DNA of 64,000 nt from CAUSKK01 sp963532425 (GCA_963532425.1 CAUSKK010000007.1:1-64000); one strand, 5' to 3'; counted from the stretch's first letter, positions 7,666 to 16,415 are shown. The notes: generated from the sequence alone by a model not told the origin. Numbers and translations: made by a program.

Positions 7666-8544
7666 CTATTTTCCAGCTTCCTGGAAACCCTTGACGATGG
7701 TTTCACTGGTTACGCGCAGCAAATCCAGATAGGTGGGCACCGGCCCGTCGGCCTCGGACAGGGAATCCACATAGAGCACGCCGCCATAGTGGGCGCCGCT
7801 TTCCTTGGCCACCTGCTTGGCCGGCTTGTCAGAAATGGTGCTTTCGCTGAACAGCACCGGAATTTTATTGGCCTTGACCGTCTCAATCAGCGCCTTAACC
7901 TGCTCGGGCGTGCCCTGCTCCTCGGCGTTGATGGGCCAGAGGTAGGCCTCCTTCAGGCCCATATCCTGGGCCAGATAGGAAAAGGCCCCCTCCGAGGACA
8001 CCAGCCAGCGCTGGTCGGCCGGCACCCGGTCCAGCTCGGCCTTGACCCGCGCCCCGATGGCCTCCAGCTGTTCGATGTAGGCGGCGGCGCGTTTTTCATA
8101 GTTGGCGGCGTGGGCCGGGTCCTGTTTTGCCAGGGCGGCGGCGATGTTCTTCACGTAGATTTTGGCGTTGGCCACGGACATCCAGGCGTGGGGATTGGGT
8201 TTACCGGCGAAGACGCCCTCCTTGATGAGCAGCGGCTCAATGCCGGCGCTGACCTCCACGGCCGGCACATTTTTCAGATTCTCGAAGAAGCGCTGGAACC
8301 AGGTTTCCAGATTGAGGCCGTTCCACAGAATCAAATCGGCCTGCTGGGCCTGAATCAAATCCTGGGGCGTGGGCTCGTAGTCGTGGATTTCGGCGCCGGG
8401 CTTGGTCAGGGACACCACGACCGCATCGTCGCCGGCCACATTGCGGGCCATGTCGGCGATGACGGTGAAGGTGGTGGCGACGGTGAAGGGCTTGGCCCAG
8501 CCCAGCGGGGCGAGCAGCAGCAGCAACAACAGGGATTTTTTCAT
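7666..8544 (-). CDS. sitA: Manganese/iron ABC transporter substrate-binding protein (SitA/YfeA type)
   Basis: Periplasmic metal-binding protein of the cluster A-I family. The start at 8544 (MKKSLLLLLLLAPLGWA, a signal peptide) is preferred to an ATG four codons earlier because GGAG lies just upstream of it. The expected ligands are visible: H54 (AEIHDYEPTP), H119 (NPHAWMS), E185 (SSEGAFSY) and D260 (YVDSL). There is no His-rich loop, which argues for Mn/Fe rather than Zn (ZnuA). Its likely ATPase and permeases, sitBCD, are about 10 kb away on the other strand. It is divergent from ackA. Confidence 0.87.
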   Translation of the reverse strand: MKKSLLLLLLLAPLGWAKPFTVATTFTVIADMARNVAGDDAVVVSLTKPGAEIHDYEPTPQDLIQAQQADLILWNGLNLETWFQRFFENLKNVPAVEVSAGIEPLLIKEGVFAGKPNPHAWMSVANAKIYVKNIAAALAKQDPAHAANYEKRAAAYIEQLEAIGARVKAELDRVPADQRWLVSSEGAFSYLAQDMGLKEAYLWPINAEEQGTPEQVKALIETVKANKIPVLFSESTISDKPAKQVAKESGAHYGGVLYVDSLSEADGPVPTYLDLLRVTSETIVKGFQEAGK

Positions 8545-8697
8545 GACAATCTCCAAATGTTATGGGTTAGCGGAAAGATAGGAATTGTTCTCCTTTGGCC
8601 CGGAATTTTCAATGGCCGGCCGTCCTTTTTTGGCCCCAACCGGCGTAGAATGCTGACTCGTTTCAATTTTTAATCGCTAAAAAGTAAGGAAATCATC

Positions 8698-9873
8698 ATG
8701 TCCAAATATATTCTCGTGTTGAACTGCGGTTCCTCCTCACTCAAGTTTTCCGTCATGAATCCGGACAGCGGCGAAGAGCCCTTCAAGGGCATCGCCGAAC
8801 GGCTGGTGGGAGCGGGCCCCGGCACCATCACCATCAAGCACGGCAACGACAAGCAGGAATATGAAATTGCCCCCACCCACCAGGCGGCCCTGGACAAAAT
8901 CGTCGAGGAACTGAAGGCCACCGGCTTCTTCGAGCAGATTAAGGCCGTGGGCCATCGCATCGTGCACGGCGGCGAGTATTTCAGCGAATCGGTGGTGATT
9001 ACCGATGAGGTGGTGGAAAAGATTGAGGCCTGCATTGCCCTGGCCCCGCTGCACAACCCGGCCCACGTGGTCGGCATCAAGGCCGCCCGCCACAGCTTCC
9101 CGACGCTGACCCAGGTGGTGGTTTTCGACACCGCCTTCCACCAGCACCTAAAGGAACACGCCTACCTGTACGCCATTCCCTACAAGTACTACACGGAAAA
9201 CAAAATCCGCCGCTACGGCTTCCACGGCACCTCCTACCGCTACGTGGCCGGGCAAATGCCGGAGCTGCTGGGCATTGAGAAGCCGAAGACGGTCATCTGC
9301 CACCTGGGCAACGGCGGTTCCATTGCCGCAGTGGACTTCGACCATTCGGAAGATACAACGATGGGTTTAACGCCCCTGGAAGGGCTGGTGCACGGCACCC
9401 GCTCCGGCGACATCGACCCGGGCGCCATTGCCATCTTCGGCGAGCTGGGCCTGGACGTTAAGGACATCGACAATCTGCTGTGGAAGCAGTCCGGCCTGCT
9501 CGGCCTCTCCGGCCTGTCCAACGACTGCCGCACCCTGGAGGAGGCCCACGCCACCGGCAATCTCAACGCCACCCGCGCCCTGCATGTCTACGCCTACCGG
9601 CTGGCCAAGCACATCGCCGCCCAGGCGGTGGCGCTGAACGGCTTCGACGCCCTGGTCTTCACCGGCGGCATCGGCGAGAATTCCAGCCTTATCCGGAAAA
9701 TGGCCGTGGACCGGCTCGGCTTCCTCGGCCTGGCCCTGGACGAAAAATTGAACAACGAAACCTCCCGCGGCAAGCAGGGCAACATCGCCAAGGCCGGTTC
9801 CAAGCCCATCTGGGTGGTGCCCACCAACGAGGAACTGCTCATTGCCCGCGACACGGACGCCCTAAGTTCTTAA
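8698..9873 (+). CDS. ackA: Acetate kinase
   Basis: Converts acetyl phosphate and ADP to acetate and ATP. It has 391 residues, normal length. The ASKHA-fold signatures are present: NCGSSSLKF at the N-terminus, GHRIVHGGE, VFDTAFHQ, YGFHGTSYRY, HLGNGGSIAAV (phosphate binding) and FTGGIGENS near the C-terminus. The start has AAGGAA at good spacing. It is followed after 10 bases by pta, the usual acetate-overflow pair. Cytoplasmic. Confidence 0.97.
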   Translation: MSKYILVLNCGSSSLKFSVMNPDSGEEPFKGIAERLVGAGPGTITIKHGNDKQEYEIAPTHQAALDKIVEELKATGFFEQIKAVGHRIVHGGEYFSESVVITDEVVEKIEACIALAPLHNPAHVVGIKAARHSFPTLTQVVVFDTAFHQHLKEHAYLYAIPYKYYTENKIRRYGFHGTSYRYVAGQMPELLGIEKPKTVICHLGNGGSIAAVDFDHSEDTTMGLTPLEGLVHGTRSGDIDPGAIAIFGELGLDVKDIDNLLWKQSGLLGLSGLSNDCRTLEEAHATGNLNATRALHVYAYRLAKHIAAQAVALNGFDALVFTGGIGENSSLIRKMAVDRLGFLGLALDEKLNNETSRGKQGNIAKAGSKPIWVVPTNEELLIARDTDALSS

Positions 9874-9883
9874 GGAGAAAGCC

Positions 9884-11284
9884 ATGAAAACCCTACTATT
9901 CGTACCGGTCAGCGGCGAACAGCCCGCCGCCCAAAGCCTGGCCGGCCATTTTCCCGGCGCCGTCAGCCTGAATCTGGCCGATTTGCTCAGCAATCCCGCC
10001 GCCGCCCTCTACGGCGACAATCTGGACGCCCTGGCCGAAGCGCTGCTGTTAAAAATTGACGAGCGGGCCGGCAGCGCGCCGGTACTGCTGCTGAACGGTC
10101 TAAGCCATGACCCGGCCGCCCCCTACGGCTGGGAACTGAACCGGCTGGTGCAGCAATGGCTGCAGGCGGATGTGGTGCTGGTGGCCGACCGGAGCAGCGC
10201 CGGCCAGCTTCAGCACGGCGCCCATTACTTCCAGACCCAAACCCAGGCCAGCGCCATCAACGCGGCCTGGGCCAAGGACTACCTGGCCGCTCCCGCCAAA
10301 CCCAATCATTCCGGCGCCTACTTCCGCTTCAATCTGGTGAAAAAGGCCATTGCCGCCCAGAAAACCATCGTCCTGCCCGAGGGCGACGAGCCACGCACGG
10401 TGCAGGCCGCCAACAGCTGTGCCCAGCGCCGGCTGGCCAAGTGTGTGCTGCTGGCCCCCGAGGCCAGCGTGCGGGCCGTGGCCGCCCAGCAGGGCATCGA
10501 ACTACATCCGGATTTGGTCATTCTGGACCCGAGCGCTTCCCGGGAAAAATATGTGGCCCGGCTGGTGGAACTGCGCAAGGCCAAGGGCCTGACCGAGGAA
10601 CAGGCCCGGGAAATGCTGGCCGACAATGTGGTGCTGGGCACCATGATGCTGGAGGCCGGCGAGGTGGACGGACTGGTTTCCGGCGCCGTCCATACCACGG
10701 CCAACACCATTCGCCCGCCGCTGCAAATCATCAAGATGGCGCCCGGCGCCGCCACCGTGTCTTCGGTCTTCTTCATGTGCCTGCCCGACCAGGTGCTGGT
10801 CTACGGCGACTGTGCCGTGGTGCCGAATCCCACCGCCGCCGAGCTGGCCTCCATCGCCAGCCAGTCCCACGACAGCGCCAAGGCCTTCGGTCTGGAGCCC
10901 CGGGTGGCCCTGCTGTCCTATTCCACCGGCAATTCCGGTTCCGGCCCGGATGTGGATTTGGTCAAGGAGGCCACCCGACTGGTGCGCGAGGCCCGGCCGG
11001 ATATTCTCGTCGATGGCCCGCTGCAGTATGACGCGGCCTCCGTGGCCAGCGTCGGCCGCCAGAAGGCCCCGGAGAGCCCGGTGGCCGGCCGCGCCAACGT
11101 GTTTATCTTCCCGGATTTGAGCGCCGGCAACATCGCCTACAAGGCCGTCCAGCGCACCGCCGGGGCCATTGCGGTGGGCCCGGTGCTCCAGGGTATGCGC
11201 AAACCGGTCAATGACCTGTCCCGGGGGGCGCTGGTGGAAGATATCGTCTATACCATCGCCATCACCGCCGTGCAGGCCGTCTAA
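9884..11284 (+). CDS. pta: Phosphate acetyltransferase with a shortened N-terminal region
   Basis: Makes acetyl phosphate from acetyl-CoA. The catalytic PTA_PTB domain runs from about residue 145 to the end (IVLPEGDEPR, GTMMLEAGEVDGLVSGA, SYSTGNSGSGPDVD, DGPLQYDAA, VFIFPDLSAGNIAYK). The first 145 residues resemble a reduced version of the N-terminal P-loop domain of long Pta: an LFVPVSG-like strand and ELNRLVQQWLQADVVLVAD remain, but the P-loop is gone and the DRTGG regulatory domain is absent. The protein is 466 residues, against about 714 in E. coli. It starts 10 bases after ackA with AAGGAG upstream. Confidence 0.94.
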   Translation: MKTLLFVPVSGEQPAAQSLAGHFPGAVSLNLADLLSNPAAALYGDNLDALAEALLLKIDERAGSAPVLLLNGLSHDPAAPYGWELNRLVQQWLQADVVLVADRSSAGQLQHGAHYFQTQTQASAINAAWAKDYLAAPAKPNHSGAYFRFNLVKKAIAAQKTIVLPEGDEPRTVQAANSCAQRRLAKCVLLAPEASVRAVAAQQGIELHPDLVILDPSASREKYVARLVELRKAKGLTEEQAREMLADNVVLGTMMLEAGEVDGLVSGAVHTTANTIRPPLQIIKMAPGAATVSSVFFMCLPDQVLVYGDCAVVPNPTAAELASIASQSHDSAKAFGLEPRVALLSYSTGNSGSGPDVDLVKEATRLVREARPDILVDGPLQYDAASVASVGRQKAPESPVAGRANVFIFPDLSAGNIAYKAVQRTAGAIAVGPVLQGMRKPVNDLSRGALVEDIVYTIAITAVQAV

Positions 11285-11295
11285 ACCCCACCCCC

Positions 11296-11320
11296 GAAGC
11301 GCTTCCCTCCGAAGCGCTTC
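11296..11320. repeat. Paired GAAGCGCTTC palindromes between pta and tatA
   Basis: Two exact palindromes (11296-11305 and 11311-11320) separated by CCTCC. As RNA they can pair with each other to form one long hairpin. No T-run follows, so this is not a standard terminator; it may stabilise the pta mRNA end or attenuate read-through into tatABC. Confidence 0.7.
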
Positions 11321-11341
11321 CCCGTTTCTAAGGAGATTGCT

Positions 11342-11578
11342 ATGAGCGTTGGACCGTTTCAACTGTTGATTATTCTGCTGATTGTGTTCGCCATCTTCGG
11401 CACCAAGAAACTGCGCAGCTTCGGCGAAGACCTGGGCTCGGCCATCAAGGGCTTCCGCGAGGCCGTTAGCGACGATAAAAGCAAAGAAAAGCCGGCCGAG
11501 CCGGCGCCCACCGTGATTGAACACCGCGCCGCCGGCGCCGAGAAAACCGCCCCGGCCCGCGACAAAGCCGATGTTTGA
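11342..11578 (+). CDS. tatA: Twin-arginine translocase subunit TatA
   Basis: Pore-forming subunit of the Tat system, which exports folded proteins. It has 78 residues: a single N-terminal membrane helix (FQLLIILLIVFAIFG), the FGTKKLRSFGEDLGSAIKGFR amphipathic helix with the conserved F-G hinge, and an acidic/basic tail. AAGGAG lies 7 bases upstream. Its last codons overlap the tatB start by 8 bases. Single-copy tatA ahead of tatB distinguishes it from TatE. Confidence 0.94.
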   Translation: MSVGPFQLLIILLIVFAIFGTKKLRSFGEDLGSAIKGFREAVSDDKSKEKPAEPAPTVIEHRAAGAEKTAPARDKADV

Positions 11579-11915
11579 AATCGGCTTCAGCGAGGTGCTG
11601 CTGCTGCTGGTGCTGGGCGTGATTGTCATCGGCCCCCAGCGGCTGCCGGAGGTGGTGCGCAATCTGGTGCAGCTGAAGCGCCAGTTTTTCCGCCACTACC
11701 ACGAGGTTAAAGGCCGGGTCAATGAGGAACTGGGCCTCGACCAGCTGGAACGGGAGCTCTACGACCGGGAAATCAAGGAACACATCGACGAGCTCAACCG
11801 TTCCATTATGAATATGAACGACTACGGCGCCGGCCTGGCCGAGGCCGAACGCGACACCGGCCCGGAACCCCCGCCGGCCCAACCCCTATCCCTCGAGAAA
11901 CGCGACCATGACTAA
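11571..11915 (+). CDS. tatB: Twin-arginine translocase subunit TatB
   Basis: Receptor partner of TatC. The start at 11571 (MFEIGFSEVLLLLVLGVIVIG) gives the family N-terminus with the conserved Glu in the membrane helix and GPQRLPEVVRNL hinge. Upstream in-frame starts lie inside tatA and would add a nonsense leader. It has 114 residues with a charged coiled-coil-like region at about 35-80 and a Pro-rich tail. It overlaps tatA by 8 bases and tatC by 8 bases. Confidence 0.93.
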   Translation: MFEIGFSEVLLLLVLGVIVIGPQRLPEVVRNLVQLKRQFFRHYHEVKGRVNEELGLDQLERELYDREIKEHIDELNRSIMNMNDYGAGLAEAERDTGPEPPPAQPLSLEKRDHD

Positions 11916-12675
11916 TCCCCCCCTGCCCCCGCCGGAAGCGCCGGAGCCGCCGGAGGATTTCATGTCCCATCTGGTGGAACTGCGCACCCGGCTGCTCTAT
12001 ATGATTGGCGCGGTTACGCTGGTTTTCCTGCTGCTGCTGCCCTTTTCCGGCACCGTTTACAGTGCCTTTGCCCGGCCGGTGCTGGCCAGCCTGCTGCAGG
12101 GCCAAACCATGCTGGCCCAGGACGGCATCGATATTTTCCTGACGCCGCTGAAGGTCTGTCTGCTGGTGGCGGTGCTGCTCACCATTCCCTTTCTGCTCTA
12201 CCAGATTTGGGCCTATGTGGCCCCAGCCCTGCTGCCCAGCGAGAAGCGCTTCGCCCGGCCGCTGTTGCTGTCGGCGACGCTGCTGTTCTACCTGGGCGTG
12301 CTCTTTGCCTACTTCGTTATCCTGCCGCTGATGTTCCATTTTTTCAGCGGCATCCAGCTGGAGGGGGTGAGCTTCATGCCGGACATCAGCCGCTATCTCA
12401 GCATCAGCACGGCCATGTTTCTGGTTTTCGGCCTGGTCTTCGAGGTGCCGGTGGCCCTGATTATTCTGGTGCTGCTCGGCCTGTTGCAGCCGGCCAAACT
12501 GCGACGCCAGCGCCCCTATGTGCTGCTGGCCGCCTTTACCATCGGCGCGATTCTGACCCCGCCGGACGTGATTTCCCAGACGTTGCTGGCGGTGCCGCTG
12601 TACGGCATGTTTGAGCTTGGCCTCTGGCTGGCCGAGAAGCTGCGTCCCGAAACGGCCAAAATCGGAAACGAGTAG
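11908..12675 (+). CDS. tatC: Sec-independent translocase subunit TatC
   Basis: Six-helix core receptor of the Tat translocase; 255 residues. Conserved elements are MSHLVELRTRLLY at the N-terminus (after a Pro-rich 20-residue leader), LTPLKVCLLVAVLLTIPFLLYQIWAYVAPAL and FGLVFEVPVALIIL. The last 21 codons (ELGLWLAEKLRPETAK...) are duplicated in a slightly different form 94 bases downstream. An internal GAAGCGCTTC codes for Lys-Arg-Phe. The three tat genes overlap and form one unit. Confidence 0.95.
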   Translation: MTNPPLPPPEAPEPPEDFMSHLVELRTRLLYMIGAVTLVFLLLLPFSGTVYSAFARPVLASLLQGQTMLAQDGIDIFLTPLKVCLLVAVLLTIPFLLYQIWAYVAPALLPSEKRFARPLLLSATLLFYLGVLFAYFVILPLMFHFFSGIQLEGVSFMPDISRYLSISTAMFLVFGLVFEVPVALIILVLLGLLQPAKLRRQRPYVLLAAFTIGAILTPPDVISQTLLAVPLYGMFELGLWLAEKLRPETAKIGNE

Positions 12676-12706
12676 GGGCGGAGAAAAAGGCGACCTCGCT
12701 CGGGGG

Positions 12707-12766
12707 GAGCTTGGCCTCTGGCTGGCCGAGAAACTCCGTCCCGAAACCGCCAAAACCGAAAAATAA
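12707..12766 (+). pseudogene. Displaced second copy of the tatC 3' end
   Basis: A 60-base segment encodes ELGLWLAEKLRPETAKTEK followed by TAA. The real tatC end at 12613-12675 encodes ELGLWLAEKLRPETAKIGNE. The two are 94 bases apart and not in the same frame. Most differences are third-codon, synonymous changes (AAG/AAA, CTG/CTC, ACG/ACC), so this reads as a coding tail that diverged under selection, perhaps the former 3' end left behind when recombination supplied a new one. There is no start codon of its own. Confidence 0.75.
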
Positions 12767-12767
12767 A

Positions 12768-12795
12768 GAAGCGCTCCCGGAGGAGCGCTTTTTTT
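12768..12795 (+). terminator. Terminator of the tat operon built from the palindrome variant
   Basis: Stem AGCGCTCC / GGAGCGCT with loop CGGA and a run of seven T. The T-run touches the stop codon of the minus-strand gene that ends at 12794. Read in the other direction the hairpin is followed by TTCTTTATTTTT, so it probably serves both converging transcripts. Confidence 0.87.
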
Positions 12796-13177
12796 AGGTT
12801 GATGGTTTATCCGAAAGGGCCCGGCGTTGCTGGCGCCGGCACCAGGCCGAATAGCACCAGGTGCCCACCAGGGCCGCTATCAGTCCGCCCACCACCATTT
12901 TGGGCCAGGACTCCTGGCGGTGGAAAACCAGCTGGACGAGGAAAATCCAGCCGAACAGCAGAGCGTTGGGCCGACGGGCCAGGACCGGCCAGCGGCTCTG
13001 GATTTGGGGCCAATATTTCGTTACCCCCATCAGCACCAGCAGCAGCCCGACGAAGAGCAGGCCGGTGAGCAGGGCTTCCGCTGGACTTTCGCCCTCGCCC
13101 CAGCGGCGCAGGCCGTAGATAAGCGCCAGGGCAAACGCCAGAAATAGGGCCCCCTGCCAAGGTTTTTTTATTTTCAT
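12794..13177 (-). CDS. Small membrane protein, unknown function
   Basis: Not recognised. It has 127 residues and four likely membrane helices: WQGALFLAFALALIYGL, LLTGLLFVGLLLVLMGV, LLFGWIFLVQLVF and MVVGGLIAALVGTWCY, with basic ends (MKIKKP and RRQQRRALSDK). A ribosome site AGGAGA lies before the ATG at 13177. It converges on tatC and shares its terminator, and it is divergent from cysH. Nothing in the context suggests a role. Coding potential is supported by the start signal, the good helix pattern and the matching terminator. Confidence 0.6.
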   Translation of the reverse strand: MKIKKPWQGALFLAFALALIYGLRRWGEGESPAEALLTGLLFVGLLLVLMGVTKYWPQIQSRWPVLARRPNALLFGWIFLVQLVFHRQESWPKMVVGGLIAALVGTWCYSAWCRRQQRRALSDKPST

Positions 13178-13317
13178 GGGATTTCTCCTAAACGAGCGGT
13201 CGGAGCGGCCAGTATAGCAACGCCGGCATAAGCGTTCGGCATGGGCCTATAAATTTCCGCTCTTTGTCCGGGCCGGGGCGATTTCTTAAGATTGGGCCAA
13301 ATCATTTGGAGAATCCC

Positions 13318-14052
13318 ATGACAGCCCTTTGGTCTATCCCCCAACCGGTCTACGCGGCCGACCGGCTGGCCCAGCTCCGGGCCACCCTGGACGAGCGCCT
13401 GCGCCAAATCGCCACGGAGCCCGGTCGCATCGTGCAGATGACCAGTCTGGCCGTGGAAGACATGGTCATCAGCGAGGTGATTGCCCGGCTCAATCTGGCC
13501 ATCGACATCGTGGCCATCGACACCGGCCGCCTCCACGGCGAAACCCTGGCCCTGGCCGACGTTTTCCTGAAGCGCTTCGGCCGGCCCCTCCACTGGGTGC
13601 AGCCCGACGCCACCGCCGTGGCCGACTTCACCGCCCGCCACGGCCTCTATCCCATGTATGAATCGCTGGAACTGCGCCACGCCTGCTGCCACCTGCGCAA
13701 GGTGGAGCCCCTCAATCGGGTGCTGGCCGGAGCCAGCGTTTGGCTCACCGGCCAGCGCCGCAGCCAGGCTTTGACCCGCCACGAACTGACCTTCGTCGAG
13801 GCCGACCGGGAGCGGGCCATGAAAAAATTCAACCCCATCTTCGATTTCAGCGAGGACGATGTTTGGGCCTATGTTCACGCCGAGGAACTGCCCATCAACG
13901 CCCTCTACCACCAGGGCTACCCCTCCATCGGCTGCGAACCCTGCACCATCGCCGTGCGCGCCGGCGAAGACATTCGTTCCGGCCGCTGGAGCTGGGAACG
14001 GGCCGACAAACGGGAATGTGGCCTGCACACCCATAAAAAAGAGGCAATATGA
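13318..14052 (+). CDS. cysH: Assimilatory adenylylsulfate (APS) reductase, iron-sulfur type
   Basis: Reduces APS to sulfite in cysteine biosynthesis. The start at 13318 follows TTGGAGAATCCC and gives 244 residues. The cysteine pairs of the [4Fe-4S] APS reductase type are present: CC at 123-124 (HACCHLRKVEPL) and C206/C209 (SIGCEPCT). The catalytic Cys234 lies in KRECGLH. PAPS reductases lack the two pairs, so this enzyme should use APS directly, in keeping with the absence of an APS kinase (cysC) here. The stop overlaps the cysD start by 4 bases. Confidence 0.93.
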   Translation: MTALWSIPQPVYAADRLAQLRATLDERLRQIATEPGRIVQMTSLAVEDMVISEVIARLNLAIDIVAIDTGRLHGETLALADVFLKRFGRPLHWVQPDATAVADFTARHGLYPMYESLELRHACCHLRKVEPLNRVLAGASVWLTGQRRSQALTRHELTFVEADRERAMKKFNPIFDFSEDDVWAYVHAEELPINALYHQGYPSIGCEPCTIAVRAGEDIRSGRWSWERADKRECGLHTHKKEAI

Positions 14053-14978
14053 CCGCACAGGAATCATCGTCGGCTTCGGCCCAGCTGGATATGCTGGAGC
14101 AGGAGGCCATCTATATCATTCGCGAGCTCAGCGCCAGCACCCGCAATCCGGCCCTGCTCTTCTCCGGCGGCAAGGATTCGGTGGTGCTGTTCCATCTGGC
14201 CCAGAAGGCCTTCCGCCTGCCCGGCCGGCCGCTGCGCCTGCCGTTCACCCTGGTGCACATCGACACCGGCCATAACTACCCCGAGGTGCTGCGCTTCCGC
14301 GACGAGACCATCGCCCGCACCGGCGTGAAGAGCGTCATCGGTGCGGTGGAGGAATCCATTCGCCGGGGCACGGTGCGCCTGCGCACGCCGCTGGAATCGC
14401 GCAACGCCCACCAGGCGGTTACGCTGCTGGAGACCATCGAGGCCCAGGGCTTCGATGCGCTCATGGGCGGCGCCCGCCGCGACGAGGAGAAGGCCCGGGC
14501 CAAGGAACGCATCTTTTCCTTCCGCGACGATTTCGGCCAGTGGAACCCCAAGGACCAGCGGCCGGAGCTCTGGGACATCTACAACGCCCGGCTTAACCCC
14601 GGCGAGCACATGCGCGTCTTCCCCATCTCCAACTGGACGGAACTGGACATCTGGCAATATATCCAGCGCGAAGCGCTTCCCCTGCCGAGCATCTACTTCG
14701 CCCACCGCCGGCCGGTGGTGGAGCGCGGCGATTTGCTCGTGCCCGTAACCGAGCTGACCCCGGCCCGGGACGGTGAAACCGTCGTCGAACGCTCGGTGCG
14801 CTTCCGCACCGTCGGCGACATCACCTGCACCTGTCCGGTGGCCAGCGCGGCCGTCAGCGTCGCCGACATCATCGCCGAAACCGCCACCGCCACCGTCTCC
14901 GAACGCAGTGCCACCCGCATGGACGACCGCACCGACGCCGCCTCCATGGAAAAACGCAAACGCGCCGGCTATTTCTAG
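14049..14978 (+). CDS. cysD: Sulfate adenylyltransferase subunit 2 (CysD)
   Basis: ATP-PPi-loop catalytic subunit of ATP sulfurylase, which makes APS from sulfate and ATP. It has 309 residues. The PP-loop SGGKDSVVL lies near 39-47. Other family landmarks are HIDTGHNYPEVLRFRD, GARRDEEKARAKERIFSFRD and NWTELDIWQYI. An internal GAAGCGCTTC codes Glu-Ala-Leu-Pro. It overlaps cysH (ATGA) and is followed after 9 bases by its GTPase partner cysN. Cytoplasmic. Confidence 0.96.
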   Translation: MTAQESSSASAQLDMLEQEAIYIIRELSASTRNPALLFSGGKDSVVLFHLAQKAFRLPGRPLRLPFTLVHIDTGHNYPEVLRFRDETIARTGVKSVIGAVEESIRRGTVRLRTPLESRNAHQAVTLLETIEAQGFDALMGGARRDEEKARAKERIFSFRDDFGQWNPKDQRPELWDIYNARLNPGEHMRVFPISNWTELDIWQYIQREALPLPSIYFAHRRPVVERGDLLVPVTELTPARDGETVVERSVRFRTVGDITCTCPVASAAVSVADIIAETATATVSERSATRMDDRTDAASMEKRKRAGYF

Positions 14979-14987
14979 AGAATTCCC

Positions 14988-16280
14988 ATGAGCACACTTC
15001 TACGCTTTATCACCGCCGGCAGCGTCGATGACGGCAAATCCACCCTCATCGGCCGGCTGCTCTACGACAGCAAGGCCCTGTTCAGCGACCAGCTGCAGAG
15101 CCTGACCGCCAACGAACAGCCGGATTTCGCCGCCCTTACCGACGGCCTGGAGGCCGAGCGCGAACAGGGCATCACCATCGACGTGGCCTATCGCTACTTC
15201 GCCACGCCCCGGCGCAAATTCATCATCGCCGACACCCCCGGCCACGAGCAGTACACCCGCAACATGGTTACCGGCGCCTCCACCGCCGACGCCGCCATCG
15301 TCCTCATCGACGCCACCCGGGTGCGCTTCGACGGGGCCGGCCGGGCCGAGCTGCTGGTGCAGACCAAACGCCACAGCGCCCTGCTGCAGCTGCTCGGCTG
15401 TGAGCATATCCTCGTCGCCGTGAACAAGCTGGATTTGCTCGGCTTCGACCGGGCCAAATATGAGGCCATTGTGCGCGCCTACGGGGAGCTGGCCGCCACC
15501 CTCGGCATCCGACACTTCCAGCCGGTGCCCATTTCGGCCCTCCAGGGCGATAACATCGTCCGCCGCAGTGAAAAAACGCCCTGGTACACGGGCGAAGCGC
15601 TGCTGCCACTGCTGGAAAGCCTGCCGCTGAGCACGGCCCGGCTGGAGGAACGGCCGCTGATTCTGCCGGTGCAGCGGGTGCTGCGCCTGGACGGCAGCAC
15701 CGCCGATGATTTTCGCGGCTACCAGGGCCGGGTGGAACAGGGCCAGCTACAGCCGGGCGACCGCCTGCGCCTTGAGCCCCAGGGCCGGGAAGGCACGGTG
15801 AAAGCGCTCTACGACATCAACGGCCCCCGGGACCGGGTCGGGCCGGGCGAGAACGTTACCGTCGAGCTGAACGAGGATGTGGACCTGTCCCGGGGCGATT
15901 GCCTGGTCGGCGCCGGCGGGCCGGGGACGGAAAAGCAGCTGCACGCCGCCCTCTGCTGGTTTGACCAGCAGCCGCTGAATCCGGCCCGGCGCTATCTGCT
16001 CAAACAGGGGGTGCAGACCGTGGCCGCCAAGGTGCGCGCCGTGGATTTGGTGCTGGACCCGCAGACCCTCAGTTCCAGCCGGGCCGAGGTGGGGGCGCTG
16101 GCCATGAATGACATCGCCTCGGTGCGTCTGGCGCTGCAACAGCCGCTGGTGGCCACCGACTACCGCCAGAACCGCAAAACCGGCGCCTTTATCCTCATCG
16201 ACGAGAGCTCCAACCAGACCGTGGCCGCCGGCATCATCCGTGCCAGCGCCGACCCGGACAACGGCGCCTGGGCCATCTAA
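14988..16280 (+). CDS. cysN: Sulfate adenylyltransferase subunit 1, GTPase (CysN)
   Basis: EF-Tu-like GTPase that drives APS formation by CysD. It has 430 residues, the length of a stand-alone CysN; no CysC kinase domain is fused at the C-terminus. GTPase motifs: G1 GSVDDGKSTLIGRLL near the N-terminus, G3 DTPGHEQYTRNM and G4 NKLDLL. Three genes cysH-cysD-cysN form the operon. Downstream at 16281-16415 is GC-rich sequence with internally repeated CCCGAGCT motifs but no convincing gene. Confidence 0.96.
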   Translation: MSTLLRFITAGSVDDGKSTLIGRLLYDSKALFSDQLQSLTANEQPDFAALTDGLEAEREQGITIDVAYRYFATPRRKFIIADTPGHEQYTRNMVTGASTADAAIVLIDATRVRFDGAGRAELLVQTKRHSALLQLLGCEHILVAVNKLDLLGFDRAKYEAIVRAYGELAATLGIRHFQPVPISALQGDNIVRRSEKTPWYTGEALLPLLESLPLSTARLEERPLILPVQRVLRLDGSTADDFRGYQGRVEQGQLQPGDRLRLEPQGREGTVKALYDINGPRDRVGPGENVTVELNEDVDLSRGDCLVGAGGPGTEKQLHAALCWFDQQPLNPARRYLLKQGVQTVAAKVRAVDLVLDPQTLSSSRAEVGALAMNDIASVRLALQQPLVATDYRQNRKTGAFILIDESSNQTVAAGIIRASADPDNGAWAI

Positions 16281-16415
16281 AACCCCGGCCCGGGCCGCCC
16301 CGGCTTCTGGTCCCGGCCCCGAGCTATCTGGCCCACGCTTTTTAGTCTCGGCCTCGGCCCCGAGCTCTTTAACCCGCGCCAACTGGCCCCGGGCCATCTA
16401 AGCTTGGCCGCCCCC

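Noticed and set aside
11296..11320. LacI-family or CcpA-type operator reading of GAAGCGCTTC
   Set aside because: The core resembles such operators, but the number of copies inside genes and arrays is far too high for ordinary gene-specific regulation, and no LacI-type regulator gene lies in the window.
16281..16401. Duplicated cysN tail at the segment ending GGGCCATCTAAG
   Set aside because: Only about seven residues (...WPRAI against ...GAWAI) look alike and the intervening sequence does not align, so it is too weak compared with the tatC and tamA cases.
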